Below, piece by piece: positions 8,115 through 18,117 of a DNA stretch of 64,000 nucleotides. The notes below the pieces were generated by a model. The model worked only from the letters and a program-made list of their open reading frames with translations. It searched no databases and had not been told where the DNA came from. This DNA is from Pseudoalteromonas rubra (GTDB lineage Bacteria > Pseudomonadota > Gammaproteobacteria > Enterobacterales > Alteromonadaceae). The position numbers were made by a program, and so were the translations under genes. The stretch's first letter is position 1. Each line of letters starts with the position of its first letter. The stretch spans positions 1-64,000 of the forward strand of contig NZ_PNCI01000035.1 in the NCBI RefSeq assembly GCF_005887095.1. The letters are read 5' to 3'.

Positions 8115-10355
8115 TTAGTTGACCAATTGTAGAGTAGGTTTATCGGTAAGCTGGGACTTAAGAAATTGTTCGAACTCAACTGCTGACAAAGGCTTAGCAT
8201 AATAGTAGCCCTGAATAGTCTGACAATTGAGGCGCTGCAGCTGCTGGAGCTGTTGTTCATGCTCAACACCTTCGGCGACCACATGCAGACCCAGGTTGTG
8301 GGCAATGGTGACAATCGAATCGACCATATTGCAGCCACGCTCTGTGTTCATATCATCTACAAAGGCTTTGTCGACTTTCAGGGTATTGAGTGGAAATTGC
8401 TTCAGATAGGCCAAAGAGGAATAGCCGGTGCCAAAGTCGTCCATTGCCAGGTGGATGCCACGAGAACTCAATGAACGCATAATTGAAATTGCTTCTTGTG
8501 GATCGTCCATAACCGTACCTTCCGTAATTTCTAGCTCAAGAAAATAAGAAGGAAGTTGATTCTTTTGCAAGATAAGATCTATGCGAGCTGTCAGATCCGG
8601 CAGACTAAACTGCCTGGCGGATAAATTGACCGCAACCCGGCCATTAAACAGCCCCTGATCCACCCAGCGTTTGACATCCTTACAGGCTTTGTCCAACACC
8701 ACTTCACCAATCTCGACAATCTGGCCGGTTTCCTCAGCAATAGGAATGAATAACCCAGGGCTGATCACCCCTTTTTTGGGGGTAATGAAGCGCACCAATG
8801 CCTCCATACCTACGAGTGCGCCGGTTGCAATGTCCATTTTGGGCTGATAATACACCACAAAATGGTCCTCTTTTAACCCAAATCGCATCAGGTTCTCTAT
8901 TTGCAGCCGCTTAACGGCCTGCTCATTCATAGAGTCGTTAAAAAACAGGTAGTGATTGCCTTTTTGTTTTGCATGATACATGGCTGTATCGGCGTTTTTC
9001 AGCAAGATTTCTGGTGTGCTGCCATCTTCTGGAAACAACACAATGCCAACCGAGGAGGTGATCACCAGCTCATGGTTCGCCATTTTGAATGGCGTTGCAA
9101 TCACTGCCAGAAACTGCTTCGCGGCTTTGGTAATGGTATGAATGTCGTTAGTACCCGACATCACCAGGGCAAACTCATCGCCGCCAAGACGGTAAAACGT
9201 GTCTTGCTGACGGCATAGCTTATTGAGCCGCATGGCAAGCTTAGCAAGCAAGCTGTCTCCCAGCTGATGGCCAAGAGAGTCGTTTATTTTCTTAAAGTTA
9301 TCCAGGTCAAACACCAGCAGGGCGTGGTCGCGTTTCTGATCAACCAGTTTCTTAAGGTTGGTAAAAAATAAGTTTCTGTTTGGCAGGCCAGTGGTGCGAT
9401 CCCGGTTAGACAGATTATGCAGCTGTGATTCTGCTTTTTTTCGTTCAGTTAAGTCTGAGAATACAACAACGTAATTGGTAATGTGGCCGTGATTATTTTT
9501 AATCTCGTCAATCGATATTTCAATCGGCAGCATAGTGCCAGTCTGGTCGTAGAGCTTAAGTTCTTCCTGCCAGTGTTCGCTCTTTTTTAATGCCGCTTTT
9601 ATCTGGCTGATAAACTGGCCATCGTAGCCGGGCAGTTTAAACTCGGTATTTATGTATTGTTCACGAACACCGCCAAACACTCGAATGTAGCTTGGGTTCA
9701 AATCGACCAGACGAAAGTGATGATCGTAGATGGCAATCGCATCGGTCAGAGACTCGACGCATTTGGCAAACAGGTTTAGCCGCTCTTCTGTGCTCTTTAA
9801 GTGGTTGATGTCGCGAATTGTGCCAGTCATACGCAGCGGGTTTAAGTTATCATCTTTTTCAATGATCTTGCCTTTATCCAGTACCCAGTGATACTGATCC
9901 AGGCTGTTTCTGACTCGGTAAGTGGCTTCAAAAAACGCCGTTTTTTCAGCAAAATGCAGCTTAAGTTGTTTTTCTACCAAAGGCAGGTCGAGAGGGTGGA
10001 TCAGGCTGGCGTTTGGAATGAAGTTTTTACCTGTTGCGGTATCCATCATGAATTTGTCATTGATACGCACAATTTCACCGCTATTGATGTTCCAGTCCCA
10101 TAGCGTGTCACCGCTGCCTTCAACGGTACTTTTCAGGCGTTGCTCTGAATGCTTAAGCGCACTGAGGGAGCGTTTTGCTTTACGATTTGCAATCACCAGA
10201 TAGCACAAGGTGACCGCGGTGATGAGTCCCACCACAATCGTTAGTGTCATCTGTGAATTTTGCATTACCTCTAAAGACACGGGCGCACTCACAGTCGGCC
10301 AGGTCTGAAGCAACAAAATAGATGTAATTGTTTTTATAATTGTTGTTTTTTTCAT
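8115..10355 (-). CDS. Membrane PAS-PAS-GGDEF-EAL cyclic-di-GMP protein
   Basis: The 746-residue protein has an N-terminal hydrophobic leader and a second transmembrane helix near residues 37-56. Two PAS-type sensor domains follow (about 65-185 and 190-305), then a diguanylate cyclase domain with intact GGDEF at 391-395 and an EAL phosphodiesterase domain with EAL at 518-520. The EAL domain keeps LELEITEGTVM, DDFGTGYSSLAYL, KVDKAFVDD and AEGVEHEQQ, the usual metal- and substrate-binding motifs, so hydrolysis of cyclic-di-GMP is likely. The GGDEF motif is also canonical, so the enzyme may be bifunctional. It is a single gene and probably adjusts motile/sessile behaviour in response to a ligand or redox signal. 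Confidence 0.92.
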   Translation of the reverse strand: MKKTTIIKTITSILLLQTWPTVSAPVSLEVMQNSQMTLTIVVGLITAVTLCYLVIANRKAKRSLSALKHSEQRLKSTVEGSGDTLWDWNINSGEIVRINDKFMMDTATGKNFIPNASLIHPLDLPLVEKQLKLHFAEKTAFFEATYRVRNSLDQYHWVLDKGKIIEKDDNLNPLRMTGTIRDINHLKSTEERLNLFAKCVESLTDAIAIYDHHFRLVDLNPSYIRVFGGVREQYINTEFKLPGYDGQFISQIKAALKKSEHWQEELKLYDQTGTMLPIEISIDEIKNNHGHITNYVVVFSDLTERKKAESQLHNLSNRDRTTGLPNRNLFFTNLKKLVDQKRDHALLVFDLDNFKKINDSLGHQLGDSLLAKLAMRLNKLCRQQDTFYRLGGDEFALVMSGTNDIHTITKAAKQFLAVIATPFKMANHELVITSSVGIVLFPEDGSTPEILLKNADTAMYHAKQKGNHYLFFNDSMNEQAVKRLQIENLMRFGLKEDHFVVYYQPKMDIATGALVGMEALVRFITPKKGVISPGLFIPIAEETGQIVEIGEVVLDKACKDVKRWVDQGLFNGRVAVNLSARQFSLPDLTARIDLILQKNQLPSYFLELEITEGTVMDDPQEAISIMRSLSSRGIHLAMDDFGTGYSSLAYLKQFPLNTLKVDKAFVDDMNTERGCNMVDSIVTIAHNLGLHVVAEGVEHEQQLQQLQRLNCQTIQGYYYAKPLSAVEFEQFLKSQLTDKPTLQLVN

Positions 10356-10585
10356 AAGGCTTAAAGAGTCAATTACAATTGCTAATCTAATCTAAGCCCT
10401 GAGTAGAGTCAAAAAGAATGTCAGAAAAAATCCCTAATTTGGGACCTATTGTTTCTGCTTGTTTAAAATCTATGCGGGAATATGTGTTTTAGGCGCAGTG
10501 TATAGGCCGGTTATTTGATAGCAGTAAAGGTCTGGATTGGCCTGTGTTTCAGGGGCGCCACCTTAACGATGGACGCCGCTATCTG

Positions 10586-13342
10586 TTAGTTACATCTGAG
10601 CGTGATTTTTGCAAAATCGCTGGACACCAATTTTACTATGTATTGTTTCAGTGCCTCAAAGGTCAGGTTATCAAGTGCTTCGATGAGTTTGTCCTGCATG
10701 GAGAAGGTATGATCATCAGTGCCAATGGCTATCCATAATCGTTGTGACCTTAACCTCAGATTTTTATCTTTCTCAGCGATTTGGGCATGTAATGCCGCTT
10801 TTACTTGGATCCATTGCGTGTCTTGATAGTTATCCAGTTGTGTCACCAGATCAGTCAGGTAGTGATGATGACGCTGCAGCAGTGTTTCGCTGTTATAATT
10901 GGAGGATTGCACATAAAACGCGATCCCTGCACGGGTATTAAATGGCGCATAACCCGCACCCACCAAGTAACCTAGCTGTTGCTGTGTGCGTAGAGACTCA
11001 AAGTAATCCTGGCTGACCAGTTGATTGAAGGCCATAATTTTGACCTTGTCGTCGACACTGCTGGTGGGTGCCTGAATATATTCAACAAATGCGTGCTCAG
11101 TGCCAGACTTCTCGATTTCTACTTGCTGATGAGACGAGATCAGATTGAGTGGTTTTTTCAGGTCGTCCAGAATTTCACTGTAGGCAAACAGGGCATGAAG
11201 TTGCTTCTGCATATCCAGTGCATGATCCAGTTGCCAGTTACCATGCATAAAGGCTTTGATGTGAATTGCCTTGAAAAAATTATCTCGAAACAGGCAAAAC
11301 TCATTGAAGCTGATATTTTTCAGGGCTTTGGCTAACTGCTCTGGCGTTGGATTCCAGGGCATTAGTTGGGCACCGAGCAGGCTAAATAGCTCGCTGACAG
11401 GTTTACTCTTGTTGTGGTTTTTCCAGTGCCGGATCAGTTGCTTTTTGTACTCTGCAAAACGAGTGGCACTGATTGGCTGTTTGAGTAGTGCCTCGACCAG
11501 TTGTAGCACAAGCTTGAGCTGACTGGCTGACAAGCCTGCCGTTTGCAGTGTCAGACCACCCTGATGAGAACTCAGGTGATAGCTCAGACCCGCTAATTCG
11601 GCGGCATAAAACTGCTCTGCCACACTGTCCATAAACAAATCGGCGAATAGTCGGGTCATCGCCATACTCTTGTGGCTTTCAACCGAACACTGGGAATCAA
11701 TTTCTAGATAAAAATGCCCTTTCGTCACACGAAAGCGCGTGTCCTGCTTAAACCAAAATGCAAATCCTGGCCTGTCCGTTAACAGTGTCGGAGTTTTCCG
11801 GCCGGGCTCAATATCATACAGGCGGTTCTCAAAAGCCAGATAGGGATTTGCAGCAGGTAAGCGCATTTCGGGTAGCGGGGTGGTAATTTGCTCAAGCGTT
11901 TGGAGCCACTCAATGTTAATCCGCTCGACCTGATAGGGCGTATTGTACCACTGGGCAACCTTGCGGGTGACATCATTCTCACAGGTAATATCGGGGTGGA
12001 TCAGGATCAAGCGCATATTATAAGGGGAGAGTAAATCCATGAGTTCTTCATGCAGCGCATGATTGAATGCACTCATGCAGTAATCACCGTACAGAATGTC
12101 ATCTTCTTTATAATGATGCATGTTGATACTGAGTGCACTCACCCAGTCAAGGAGTTTACTTTGTTCCTGGTTTTCAAAAGCCAGTTCAAGCAGGCGTTTT
12201 TTGTCTTCGTATAGCGCCGGAAGTAGAGCGATTTGTTCGCGGATTAGACTGATATACTCAAACAACATCTCAACGATGTCTTCATAGTATTCAATGCCAT
12301 TATCCGTCAGTGCAAAGCTGATATTAAAATCTTTGAAGTTGCTGCCATCCACGCCACCACCGGCGGACAAAGCGTTGATCCAACCATTTTTCTTTAAAAT
12401 GGCGTACAGCGAGCCATCCCCTTCGTAGCCCAGTAAGTAAGCCAGGAAGCTCAGGCTCTTAAATTTATACAGCCTTTCTACATCTGGCATCGCAAAACTG
12501 ACAATCAGTTTTTGCATGTGCTTACGTGGCTCGATGTGGAGTAACAGGCCAAGATCTTGCTGACGATACAGTGGCACGTCAATGGCTGGTTTCGGTGCGT
12601 CTTGACCCTTTAACGGATTAAAGTAGAGTTTGGCCAGTCGCGCCAGCTCATCCAGAGATTGAGGGCCAGCCAGGACCAGAGTCATCCATTGGGCCTGATA
12701 ATGTGCAGTGAAAAAGGATTCAATCTCTTGTTTGAACTCACCACTGTGATCAGCCAACGTGTTGTGATTCCCCACAGAGAACTTTGCAAATGGGTGAGCC
12801 GGGTTGACTGTTTCCTTGTGTACCTGAATGATCCGGCGGTTGTCGTCTTTGACTTTCAGGTTGAACTCAGAGTCGATGGCATTGCGTTCATCTTGCAAGG
12901 CATCTTCAGCGAACAGTGGAGCGTAGAAGAACTCACTAAATCGATGTAACGCCTGTTCATACAGGGCAGAGCGGCAATCGAAAAAATAACAACTGTGCTC
13001 TGTGCCTGTCCATGCATTACTCTGTCCACCTGCCTGACTAACAAACTGAGAGAATTCTCCCCTGGCCGGAAAGGTCTGGGTTCCCAGAAATAACATGTGC
13101 TCAACAAAGTGCGCCATGCCCTGACGGCTTTGGGGATCGTCAAAGTGACCAACATTAATGGCCAATGATGCAGCGGCTTTGGTGCTTGATGTATCTTCTA
13201 CCAGGAGTATTTTAAGACCATTGTCCAGTGTCAGGTGACGATAATTTCTTTTATCATTATTGCTCAGTTTCAATTGTGTGCCGCCGATATAGTGGTTAGA
13301 GACGTGGCTGCTGTTTCCGGGCTTAATGCTGGCAACAGACAC
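10586..13342 (-). CDS. Insulysin-like M16 zinc metallopeptidase
   Basis: The 918-residue protein is a full-length M16A (pitrilysin/insulysin) peptidase built of four homologous domains. The inverted zinc motif HFVEH lies at residues 78-82, and the third ligand fits Glu159 in the DERNAIDSEF segment, at the family's usual spacing. The catalytic half is N-terminal, and the C-terminal half carries the typical QQLGYLVGAGY motif. Such enzymes degrade short peptides within a closed chamber. No clear signal peptide is seen, so it may be cytoplasmic. The longest frame starts at GTG without an obvious ribosome site, so the true start could be slightly downstream, near the conserved NDKRNYRHLTLDNGL segment. 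It is divergent from sixA. Confidence 0.92.
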   Translation of the reverse strand: MSVASIKPGNSSHVSNHYIGGTQLKLSNNDKRNYRHLTLDNGLKILLVEDTSSTKAAASLAINVGHFDDPQSRQGMAHFVEHMLFLGTQTFPARGEFSQFVSQAGGQSNAWTGTEHSCYFFDCRSALYEQALHRFSEFFYAPLFAEDALQDERNAIDSEFNLKVKDDNRRIIQVHKETVNPAHPFAKFSVGNHNTLADHSGEFKQEIESFFTAHYQAQWMTLVLAGPQSLDELARLAKLYFNPLKGQDAPKPAIDVPLYRQQDLGLLLHIEPRKHMQKLIVSFAMPDVERLYKFKSLSFLAYLLGYEGDGSLYAILKKNGWINALSAGGGVDGSNFKDFNISFALTDNGIEYYEDIVEMLFEYISLIREQIALLPALYEDKKRLLELAFENQEQSKLLDWVSALSINMHHYKEDDILYGDYCMSAFNHALHEELMDLLSPYNMRLILIHPDITCENDVTRKVAQWYNTPYQVERINIEWLQTLEQITTPLPEMRLPAANPYLAFENRLYDIEPGRKTPTLLTDRPGFAFWFKQDTRFRVTKGHFYLEIDSQCSVESHKSMAMTRLFADLFMDSVAEQFYAAELAGLSYHLSSHQGGLTLQTAGLSASQLKLVLQLVEALLKQPISATRFAEYKKQLIRHWKNHNKSKPVSELFSLLGAQLMPWNPTPEQLAKALKNISFNEFCLFRDNFFKAIHIKAFMHGNWQLDHALDMQKQLHALFAYSEILDDLKKPLNLISSHQQVEIEKSGTEHAFVEYIQAPTSSVDDKVKIMAFNQLVSQDYFESLRTQQQLGYLVGAGYAPFNTRAGIAFYVQSSNYNSETLLQRHHHYLTDLVTQLDNYQDTQWIQVKAALHAQIAEKDKNLRLRSQRLWIAIGTDDHTFSMQDKLIEALDNLTFEALKQYIVKLVSSDFAKITLRCN

Positions 13343-13487
13343 TCAGGGTCGTTGCGATAGCCGGTCACCTCTGAATTAGCCTGTATTTTAAACTTAAGGT
13401 TTGGGTGCTTTTGTTTTAATATAGCGGACAATTTGGGGCAATAGCTACAGGTTGTCTTTAATTTTCTTGCCAACTTTTCGGAGTGCT

Positions 13488-13955
13488 ATGAAAACAATTC
13501 TGATCATGCGCCATGGCGAAGCAGGCCCTATGCAGGCCAACGATGCAGCCAGAACACTGACTCCACGCGGAATGACTCAGTCTGCGGCGATGGGGCAGTG
13601 GCTAAATGAGCACTTTCCTCCCCAGGCTGTCCTGGCCAGCCCTTACGTCAGGGCACAGCAAACAGCACAGGGGGTGTTACAGCACAATTCTGTGTCTTTT
13701 GAACAAACGTGTCATGATATTGTGCCCAGTGGTAATGCTGCGGTGGCTGTCGATTATCTGGAAACTTTGATCAGTATGCATGACACGCTGGATACCTGGC
13801 TGGTGGTGGCACATATGCCTATCGTCAGTTATCTGGTTGATCAATTGGTACCGGGTGAAATGCCAATATTTCCAACCGCTGCGGTTGCCGTGATCCAATA
13901 TAACCCCGACACGCTGAAAAGCGAGTTACTCCAGCTGGCCACACCACCAAACTAG
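13488..13955 (+). CDS. sixA: Phosphohistidine phosphatase SixA
   Basis: This 155-residue histidine phosphatase has the N-terminal catalytic RHG motif (Arg8-His9-Gly10, in MKTILIMRHGEAGP). The second conserved His lies in VVAHMPIVSYL near residue 106. SixA-type enzymes remove phosphate from phosphohistidine on Hpt domains such as ArcB, or on the nitrogen PTS protein NPr in E. coli. The ATG at 13488 is chosen over an upstream in-frame start because it follows a GGAG ribosome site and begins exactly at the conserved strand. An Hpt protein and a hybrid kinase lie elsewhere in this window, but there is no direct evidence that they are partners. Confidence 0.9.
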   Translation: MKTILIMRHGEAGPMQANDAARTLTPRGMTQSAAMGQWLNEHFPPQAVLASPYVRAQQTAQGVLQHNSVSFEQTCHDIVPSGNAAVAVDYLETLISMHDTLDTWLVVAHMPIVSYLVDQLVPGEMPIFPTAAVAVIQYNPDTLKSELLQLATPPN

Positions 13956-14391
13956 ACAAGCACAGAGTTTAAATAAGTTGACTCTGTGCGGTCTAATGTC
14001 CTCCTTTTCGTTACGGCGCTTTATTACAATGGCGTCGCTTTCATGACACCGGTTACCATCTTTGGGCGGATGGTGCCAGGTTGTATTATATTTCGCACTG
14101 AATAAGCCGTTAAAAAACACTGCTGTGTTGTAATTAAACGGACAGGTGTGCGCAGCAGGTTTCTTTGACCTTGCGCGTTTCCGTTAGCGGTATCCTGTAA
14201 AACGTTGTTGAGTAGAGCGAGACAGTGACATCTGTATTTCAATTCGGTAAATCCGTTTCCTGCCACCATATAAGCAAGGGTTTGGTAAGGACAAATGTCC
14301 TTATATTTAGGCTTTTTGTTGCGAAAAGTTGTTAACTCTTAGCTAACTTTCACGATATTTACAAAAATGTGGAAAATTTATATGCATAATT
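13956..14391. other. Intergenic region between sixA and the TonB-dependent receptor
   Basis: No supportable gene is seen. Just past the sixA stop, arms GCACAGAGT (13960-13968) and ACTCTGTGC (13981-13989) form a 9-bp stem with a 12-base loop. There is no clear T-run, so it is a weak terminator candidate or an mRNA 3' stabiliser. The remainder is AT-rich upstream sequence of the receptor gene. Confidence 0.5.
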
Positions 14392-14420
14392 GCAGCAATT
14401 TGAAAATTTGCTGCTATAAT
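14392..14420 (+). promoter_or_regulatory. Palindrome and -10 element upstream of TonB-dependent receptor
   Basis: A palindrome with arms GCAGCAA (14392-14398) and TTGCTGC (14408-14414) abuts a perfect TATAAT (14415-14420). A protein bound to the palindrome would cover the -35 region, so this looks like a repressor operator. If TATAAT is the -10, the receptor mRNA carries a leader of about 155 nt. Confidence 0.45.
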
Positions 14421-14584
14421 TACGGCCGTCTCGTTCAGCCTCATATAGTTGTTTTGCACTCTCGCTAGTGAGGTCCGCGCTGCTCGTCATTTGCGCGTAA
14501 AATTGAGCGAACCTGCCATTGTGATACGGCGCCCAAATCAAAACCGTTGAACTTAAGAGTGCATATAAAAGGTTAAATCCCAAC

Positions 14585-16873
14585 ATGAAAGCAATGAAAA
14601 GATCTACGTTAGCAACTTTAATCAATGCGACGTTGTTCTCTGCTGTAGCAGGTACTTCATTCTCTACGCTTGCAGAAGAAGCGCAAGCCAAAAGCAATCA
14701 ACTGGAAGTGATCCAAATCACCGCGCGTAAGCGTGTTGAGAACGCACAAGAAGTGCCAGTTTCTGTGTCTGCTTTACAAGGCGACAACTTAGATGCATAC
14801 AGCTCAGCTGGTATGGATATCCGCTTTATGAATGCGAAGATCCCGAGTCTGTCGGTTGAATCTTCATTCGGACGTACATTCCCACGCTTTTATGTTCGTG
14901 GTCTGGGTAACACCGACTTCGATCTGAATGCCTCGCAACCTGTTTCTTTGGTGGTTGACGAAGTTGTTCAGGAAAACCCAATCCTAAAAGGCTTCCCTGT
15001 ATTCGATATTGCCCGCATCGAAGTATTGCGTGGTCCACAGGGAACACTGTTTGGTCGTAACACGCCAGCAGGTCTGGTTAAATTCGACAGCGTTAAACCA
15101 AGTCAGGAATTCGACGGCTATGCTGCGGTTTCTTATGGCAGCAACAGCTCAATTGACTTTGAAGGTGCCGCCGGTACTGGTTTGACTGATAAAATCTCTA
15201 CCCGTGTCTCTGTATTGGTTCAGGACAAGCCTGACTATATCGATGTGAAAGCACCGGGTTTCGAAAAAGAAGATTCTCTGGGTGGTTACAACGAGAAGGC
15301 TGCGCGCGTACAGTTCTTGTACGAAGGCGATGACTTTACCGGTTTGTTGAACTACCACGTGCGTGATCTGGAAGGCCGTCCTATCGCGTTCCGTGCTAAC
15401 CTGATCGAAAAAGGCTCTAACAACATTAACCCATTGTATGATAACGATGTGGTTTACCAGGATGCGGCGTCTCGTGCGACTCAGAAAGTTGACACTCAAG
15501 GTCTGAGCCTGAAACTGGAATGGGATCTAAAAGAGCACACCATTACTTCAATCACTGCCTGGGAAAGCGCTGAAATTTATTCGCGTGCAGACGTTGATGG
15601 CGGTTACGGTGGCTGGGCTGATGCAAACGATGTACCTGTTGCCCAGGGCCCAGGTGTGATCTTCTTCGCCTCCGAAACGGCAGATGCTATCCCTGATCAC
15701 GACCAGTACACGCAGGAGCTGCGTTTATCCAGCAACTTCTCAGGTGACTTCAATTACCAGGTTGGTTTATTCCTGTTTGAGGAAGACTTGACCATTGAAA
15801 GTTTCAGCTTCGATACATCTGCTTATGATGCCGCTGCGCAAAACTATGGTCTGCAAAATGGTTATGCGGTTCAGTATCAGGACACGTCAGCTTGGGCTTT
15901 GTTCGGTTCATTTGATTACACAGTATCTGACGATCTGGAAGTGACCTTAGGTCTTCGTTACTCAGACGACGAAAAAGATTTTTCTGCTAAACGTACACAA
16001 AGCCCGTTTGGTATTCCGGGTACTCTTGAAGTGGCTGCTAATCCAAGCGACAGCCATGTCAGCTGGGATTTGAGTGCAACCTATAAGTTGACGGATGACG
16101 TCAATCTATTTGGTCGTATTGCAAATGGTTTCCGTGCACCGAGTGTACAGGGCCGTATCTTGTTCGGTAATGATGTGACAGTGGCAGAATCTGAGACTGT
16201 GAACTCAATTGAGTTTGGTGTGAAGTCAGACGTACTGGATGGCCAGGGTCGCGTGAATGCAACCGTATTCTATTTCCAGATGGACGACCAACAACTTACC
16301 GCAGTAGGTGGCGGCGCTAACTTTAACCGTTTGATCAATGCTGATACAACCACAGGTTATGGTTTCGAAGTAGACAGTGAATGGGTACTGACAGACGAGT
16401 TGAATGCAACCTTCAATGTGAGCTATAACAAAACCGAGATTGACGATCCAACCTTGGCTGTAGAAGGATGTGCACAATGTACGGTACTTGATCCACAAAA
16501 CGATCAAGGTCGTTACTTGTTAGACGGCAACAGCCTGCCACATGCGCCAGAGTGGATTTCAAACGCGACTTTGCGTTACACCAAAGAGCTGGAAGACGGT
16601 GAGTTCTTTGTCTACACCGACTTGTCTTACCGCAGCGAAATTGACTTCTTCTTGTATGAGTCAGTTGAGTTTAAAGGCGAAGCGCTGTTTGAAGCCGGTG
16701 TACGTGCGGGCTACGCGTGGAACTCGGGCGACAACGACTACGAAGTATCAGCGTTCGTACGTAACCTGTTCGATGAGCAGGTGGTTATCGGTGGTGTAGA
16801 TTTCAACAACAACACAGGTATGCTGAACGAAGAGCGCTTTTTAGGTGCTGAGTTCAAAGTGAAATTCTTTTAA
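14585..16873 (+). CDS. TonB-dependent outer-membrane receptor
   Basis: The 762-residue precursor has a signal peptide (about residues 1-30, ending near FSTLAEEA). A TonB-box-like strand LEVIQITARKR follows at about 39-49. The plug domain contains FYVRGLGNTDFDLN and the conserved IEVLRGPQGTLFGRNTPAGLV segment (about 145-165). The rest is a 22-strand beta-barrel ending in KVKFF, with the terminal Phe used for outer-membrane insertion. TonB/ExbBD energise uptake of siderophores, B12 or glycans through such receptors. The substrate is not evident, and no transport or hydrolase gene is adjacent to indicate it. A strong terminator follows. Confidence 0.92.
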   Translation: MKAMKRSTLATLINATLFSAVAGTSFSTLAEEAQAKSNQLEVIQITARKRVENAQEVPVSVSALQGDNLDAYSSAGMDIRFMNAKIPSLSVESSFGRTFPRFYVRGLGNTDFDLNASQPVSLVVDEVVQENPILKGFPVFDIARIEVLRGPQGTLFGRNTPAGLVKFDSVKPSQEFDGYAAVSYGSNSSIDFEGAAGTGLTDKISTRVSVLVQDKPDYIDVKAPGFEKEDSLGGYNEKAARVQFLYEGDDFTGLLNYHVRDLEGRPIAFRANLIEKGSNNINPLYDNDVVYQDAASRATQKVDTQGLSLKLEWDLKEHTITSITAWESAEIYSRADVDGGYGGWADANDVPVAQGPGVIFFASETADAIPDHDQYTQELRLSSNFSGDFNYQVGLFLFEEDLTIESFSFDTSAYDAAAQNYGLQNGYAVQYQDTSAWALFGSFDYTVSDDLEVTLGLRYSDDEKDFSAKRTQSPFGIPGTLEVAANPSDSHVSWDLSATYKLTDDVNLFGRIANGFRAPSVQGRILFGNDVTVAESETVNSIEFGVKSDVLDGQGRVNATVFYFQMDDQQLTAVGGGANFNRLINADTTTGYGFEVDSEWVLTDELNATFNVSYNKTEIDDPTLAVEGCAQCTVLDPQNDQGRYLLDGNSLPHAPEWISNATLRYTKELEDGEFFVYTDLSYRSEIDFFLYESVEFKGEALFEAGVRAGYAWNSGDNDYEVSAFVRNLFDEQVVIGGVDFNNNTGMLNEERFLGAEFKVKFF

Positions 16874-16897
16874 TTTCACGCTAATTTGAAGTGAAAA

Positions 16898-16929
16898 CCC
16901 GTGAATGCTTGGCATTCACGGGTTTTTTT
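16898..16929 (+). terminator. Rho-independent terminator after the TonB-dependent receptor
   Basis: An 11-bp perfect stem (CCCGTGAATGC paired with GCATTCACGGG) with a TTG loop is followed by seven T, 24 bp past the receptor stop codon. Confidence 0.93.
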
Positions 16930-17006
16930 ATTAATACTGTCATGCAACCCGGCCCCAGTACTGGTAAAGTACAGCTGGTTTAGACAGAATTTTAGAGGAA
17001 GAGAAG

Positions 17007-17303
17007 ATGTCCGCATTTTGGAATTACCGCGTTATCTATTGTGAAGCTAGCAAAGATGCGCCAGAGCAGTATCAGGTACATGCGGTTGAGTACAATGAAA
17101 ATGGTAAGGCGGTCAACTGGTCGGAAACGGGTGAATCACCTTATGGCCAGAGCATTGATGACCTGAAAGCCGATTTTACTCGATTGCAAACGGCATTCGA
17201 CAAACCGGTACTGAAAGTAATCCGCAAGCCTCGCGGTTACGAGCTGGTAGAAAAAGATACGGGTGATGTTGCACACGCAGAGCCACCTGCCAAGGCAGAG
17301 TAA
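17007..17303 (+). CDS. Conserved-looking hypothetical protein
   Basis: A 98-residue soluble protein of unknown family. It has a clear GAGG-containing ribosome site and lies 29 bp upstream of the HAD phosphatase gene, so the two are probably cotranscribed. The N-terminal half is beta-rich (FWNYRVIYCEA, QYQVHAVEYNENGKAVNW), with a helix near residues 51-68. The C-terminus is charged and Ala/Pro rich. No catalytic motif or membrane segment is visible, and I do not infer a function. Confidence 0.75.
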   Translation: MSAFWNYRVIYCEASKDAPEQYQVHAVEYNENGKAVNWSETGESPYGQSIDDLKADFTRLQTAFDKPVLKVIRKPRGYELVEKDTGDVAHAEPPAKAE

Positions 17304-17332
17304 TACCAATAACCCATAATGAAGGAGCGACT

Positions 17333-17995
17333 ATGAGTTTAAAAGCAATCTTGTTTGATTTTGATGGGACGCTGGCGGATTCTGAAGCGCTCCATTATCA
17401 CAGCTGGCAGCGCGTACTGGCACCATTTGATGTCACTTACAGCGAGCTGGCTTTTTGTGATGAGTTTTCTGGTGTTCCTACCCTGAAAACGGCAGAGATA
17501 CTGCGCGCGCGGCACCAGTTGCCCCGTGATGCACAGGCATTGTGTGAAGAAAAAAACCGTCTGTTTGTCGACACCTCGGCTACCATCAGGCCCAGGCTCA
17601 CGCCCTATGCGCGAGAGATCCTGAGCTATACGGCACAACATTGCAAACTGGCGCTGGTGACTGGCAGCACCCGAGCTGAGGCCATTCCTGTACTGGAACA
17701 TTATGACCTGTTGCACTTCTTTGAGTGTATCGTTACCAAAGACGATGTAAAACATCCAAAACCGCACCCTGAACCTTATATTCAAGCTTTGGTGTCATTA
17801 CAAATTTCACCCGAGCAAGCCATCGCGATTGAGGATACAACAACCGGGCTCACCTCGGGTTGTACTGCGGGTCTTCAGGTGTTGGTGATCCCTAATCAGC
17901 ATTCAGCTAAACAGGATTTTTCGCGCGCAGCCTGGCAGGAAAGCTCGTTGCGGTCGGCTCAGTCCTTAATTGAGCGCCTTATCGGGCAAGATTAG
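17333..17995 (+). CDS. HAD-superfamily phosphatase, beta-phosphoglucomutase-like
   Basis: This 220-residue haloacid-dehalogenase-fold enzyme has all four motifs. Motif I is DFDGTLADSE (nucleophile Asp9, acid Asp11), motif II VTGSTRAE (near residue 107), motif III Lys in DDVKHPKPHPEPY (about 135-147), and motif IV IEDTTTGLTSG (about 164-174). The helical cap between motifs I and II places it with the subclass I beta-phosphoglucomutase/phosphoglycolate group. It probably hydrolyses or isomerises a small phosphorylated sugar, but the substrate cannot be read from sequence. AAGGAG precedes the ATG. Confidence 0.85.
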   Translation: MSLKAILFDFDGTLADSEALHYHSWQRVLAPFDVTYSELAFCDEFSGVPTLKTAEILRARHQLPRDAQALCEEKNRLFVDTSATIRPRLTPYAREILSYTAQHCKLALVTGSTRAEAIPVLEHYDLLHFFECIVTKDDVKHPKPHPEPYIQALVSLQISPEQAIAIEDTTTGLTSGCTAGLQVLVIPNQHSAKQDFSRAAWQESSLRSAQSLIERLIGQD

Positions 17996-18117
17996 GTGGC
18001 AGTTTTGCTGTTGTCTTTTTGCGCGTTGCCTTAAAGCTTGCGGCTGGCATTTCTGTTAACTCACGCTATGCTCTGATAGTGAAAGGAATAGGATTCTAAC
18101 TCTACAAGGAGCGTAGC

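Noticed and set aside
14024..14269. 81-residue minus-strand frame between sixA and the TonB-dependent receptor
   Set aside because: No ribosome site or recognisable motif. Composition is random-like, and the region is better read as noncoding.
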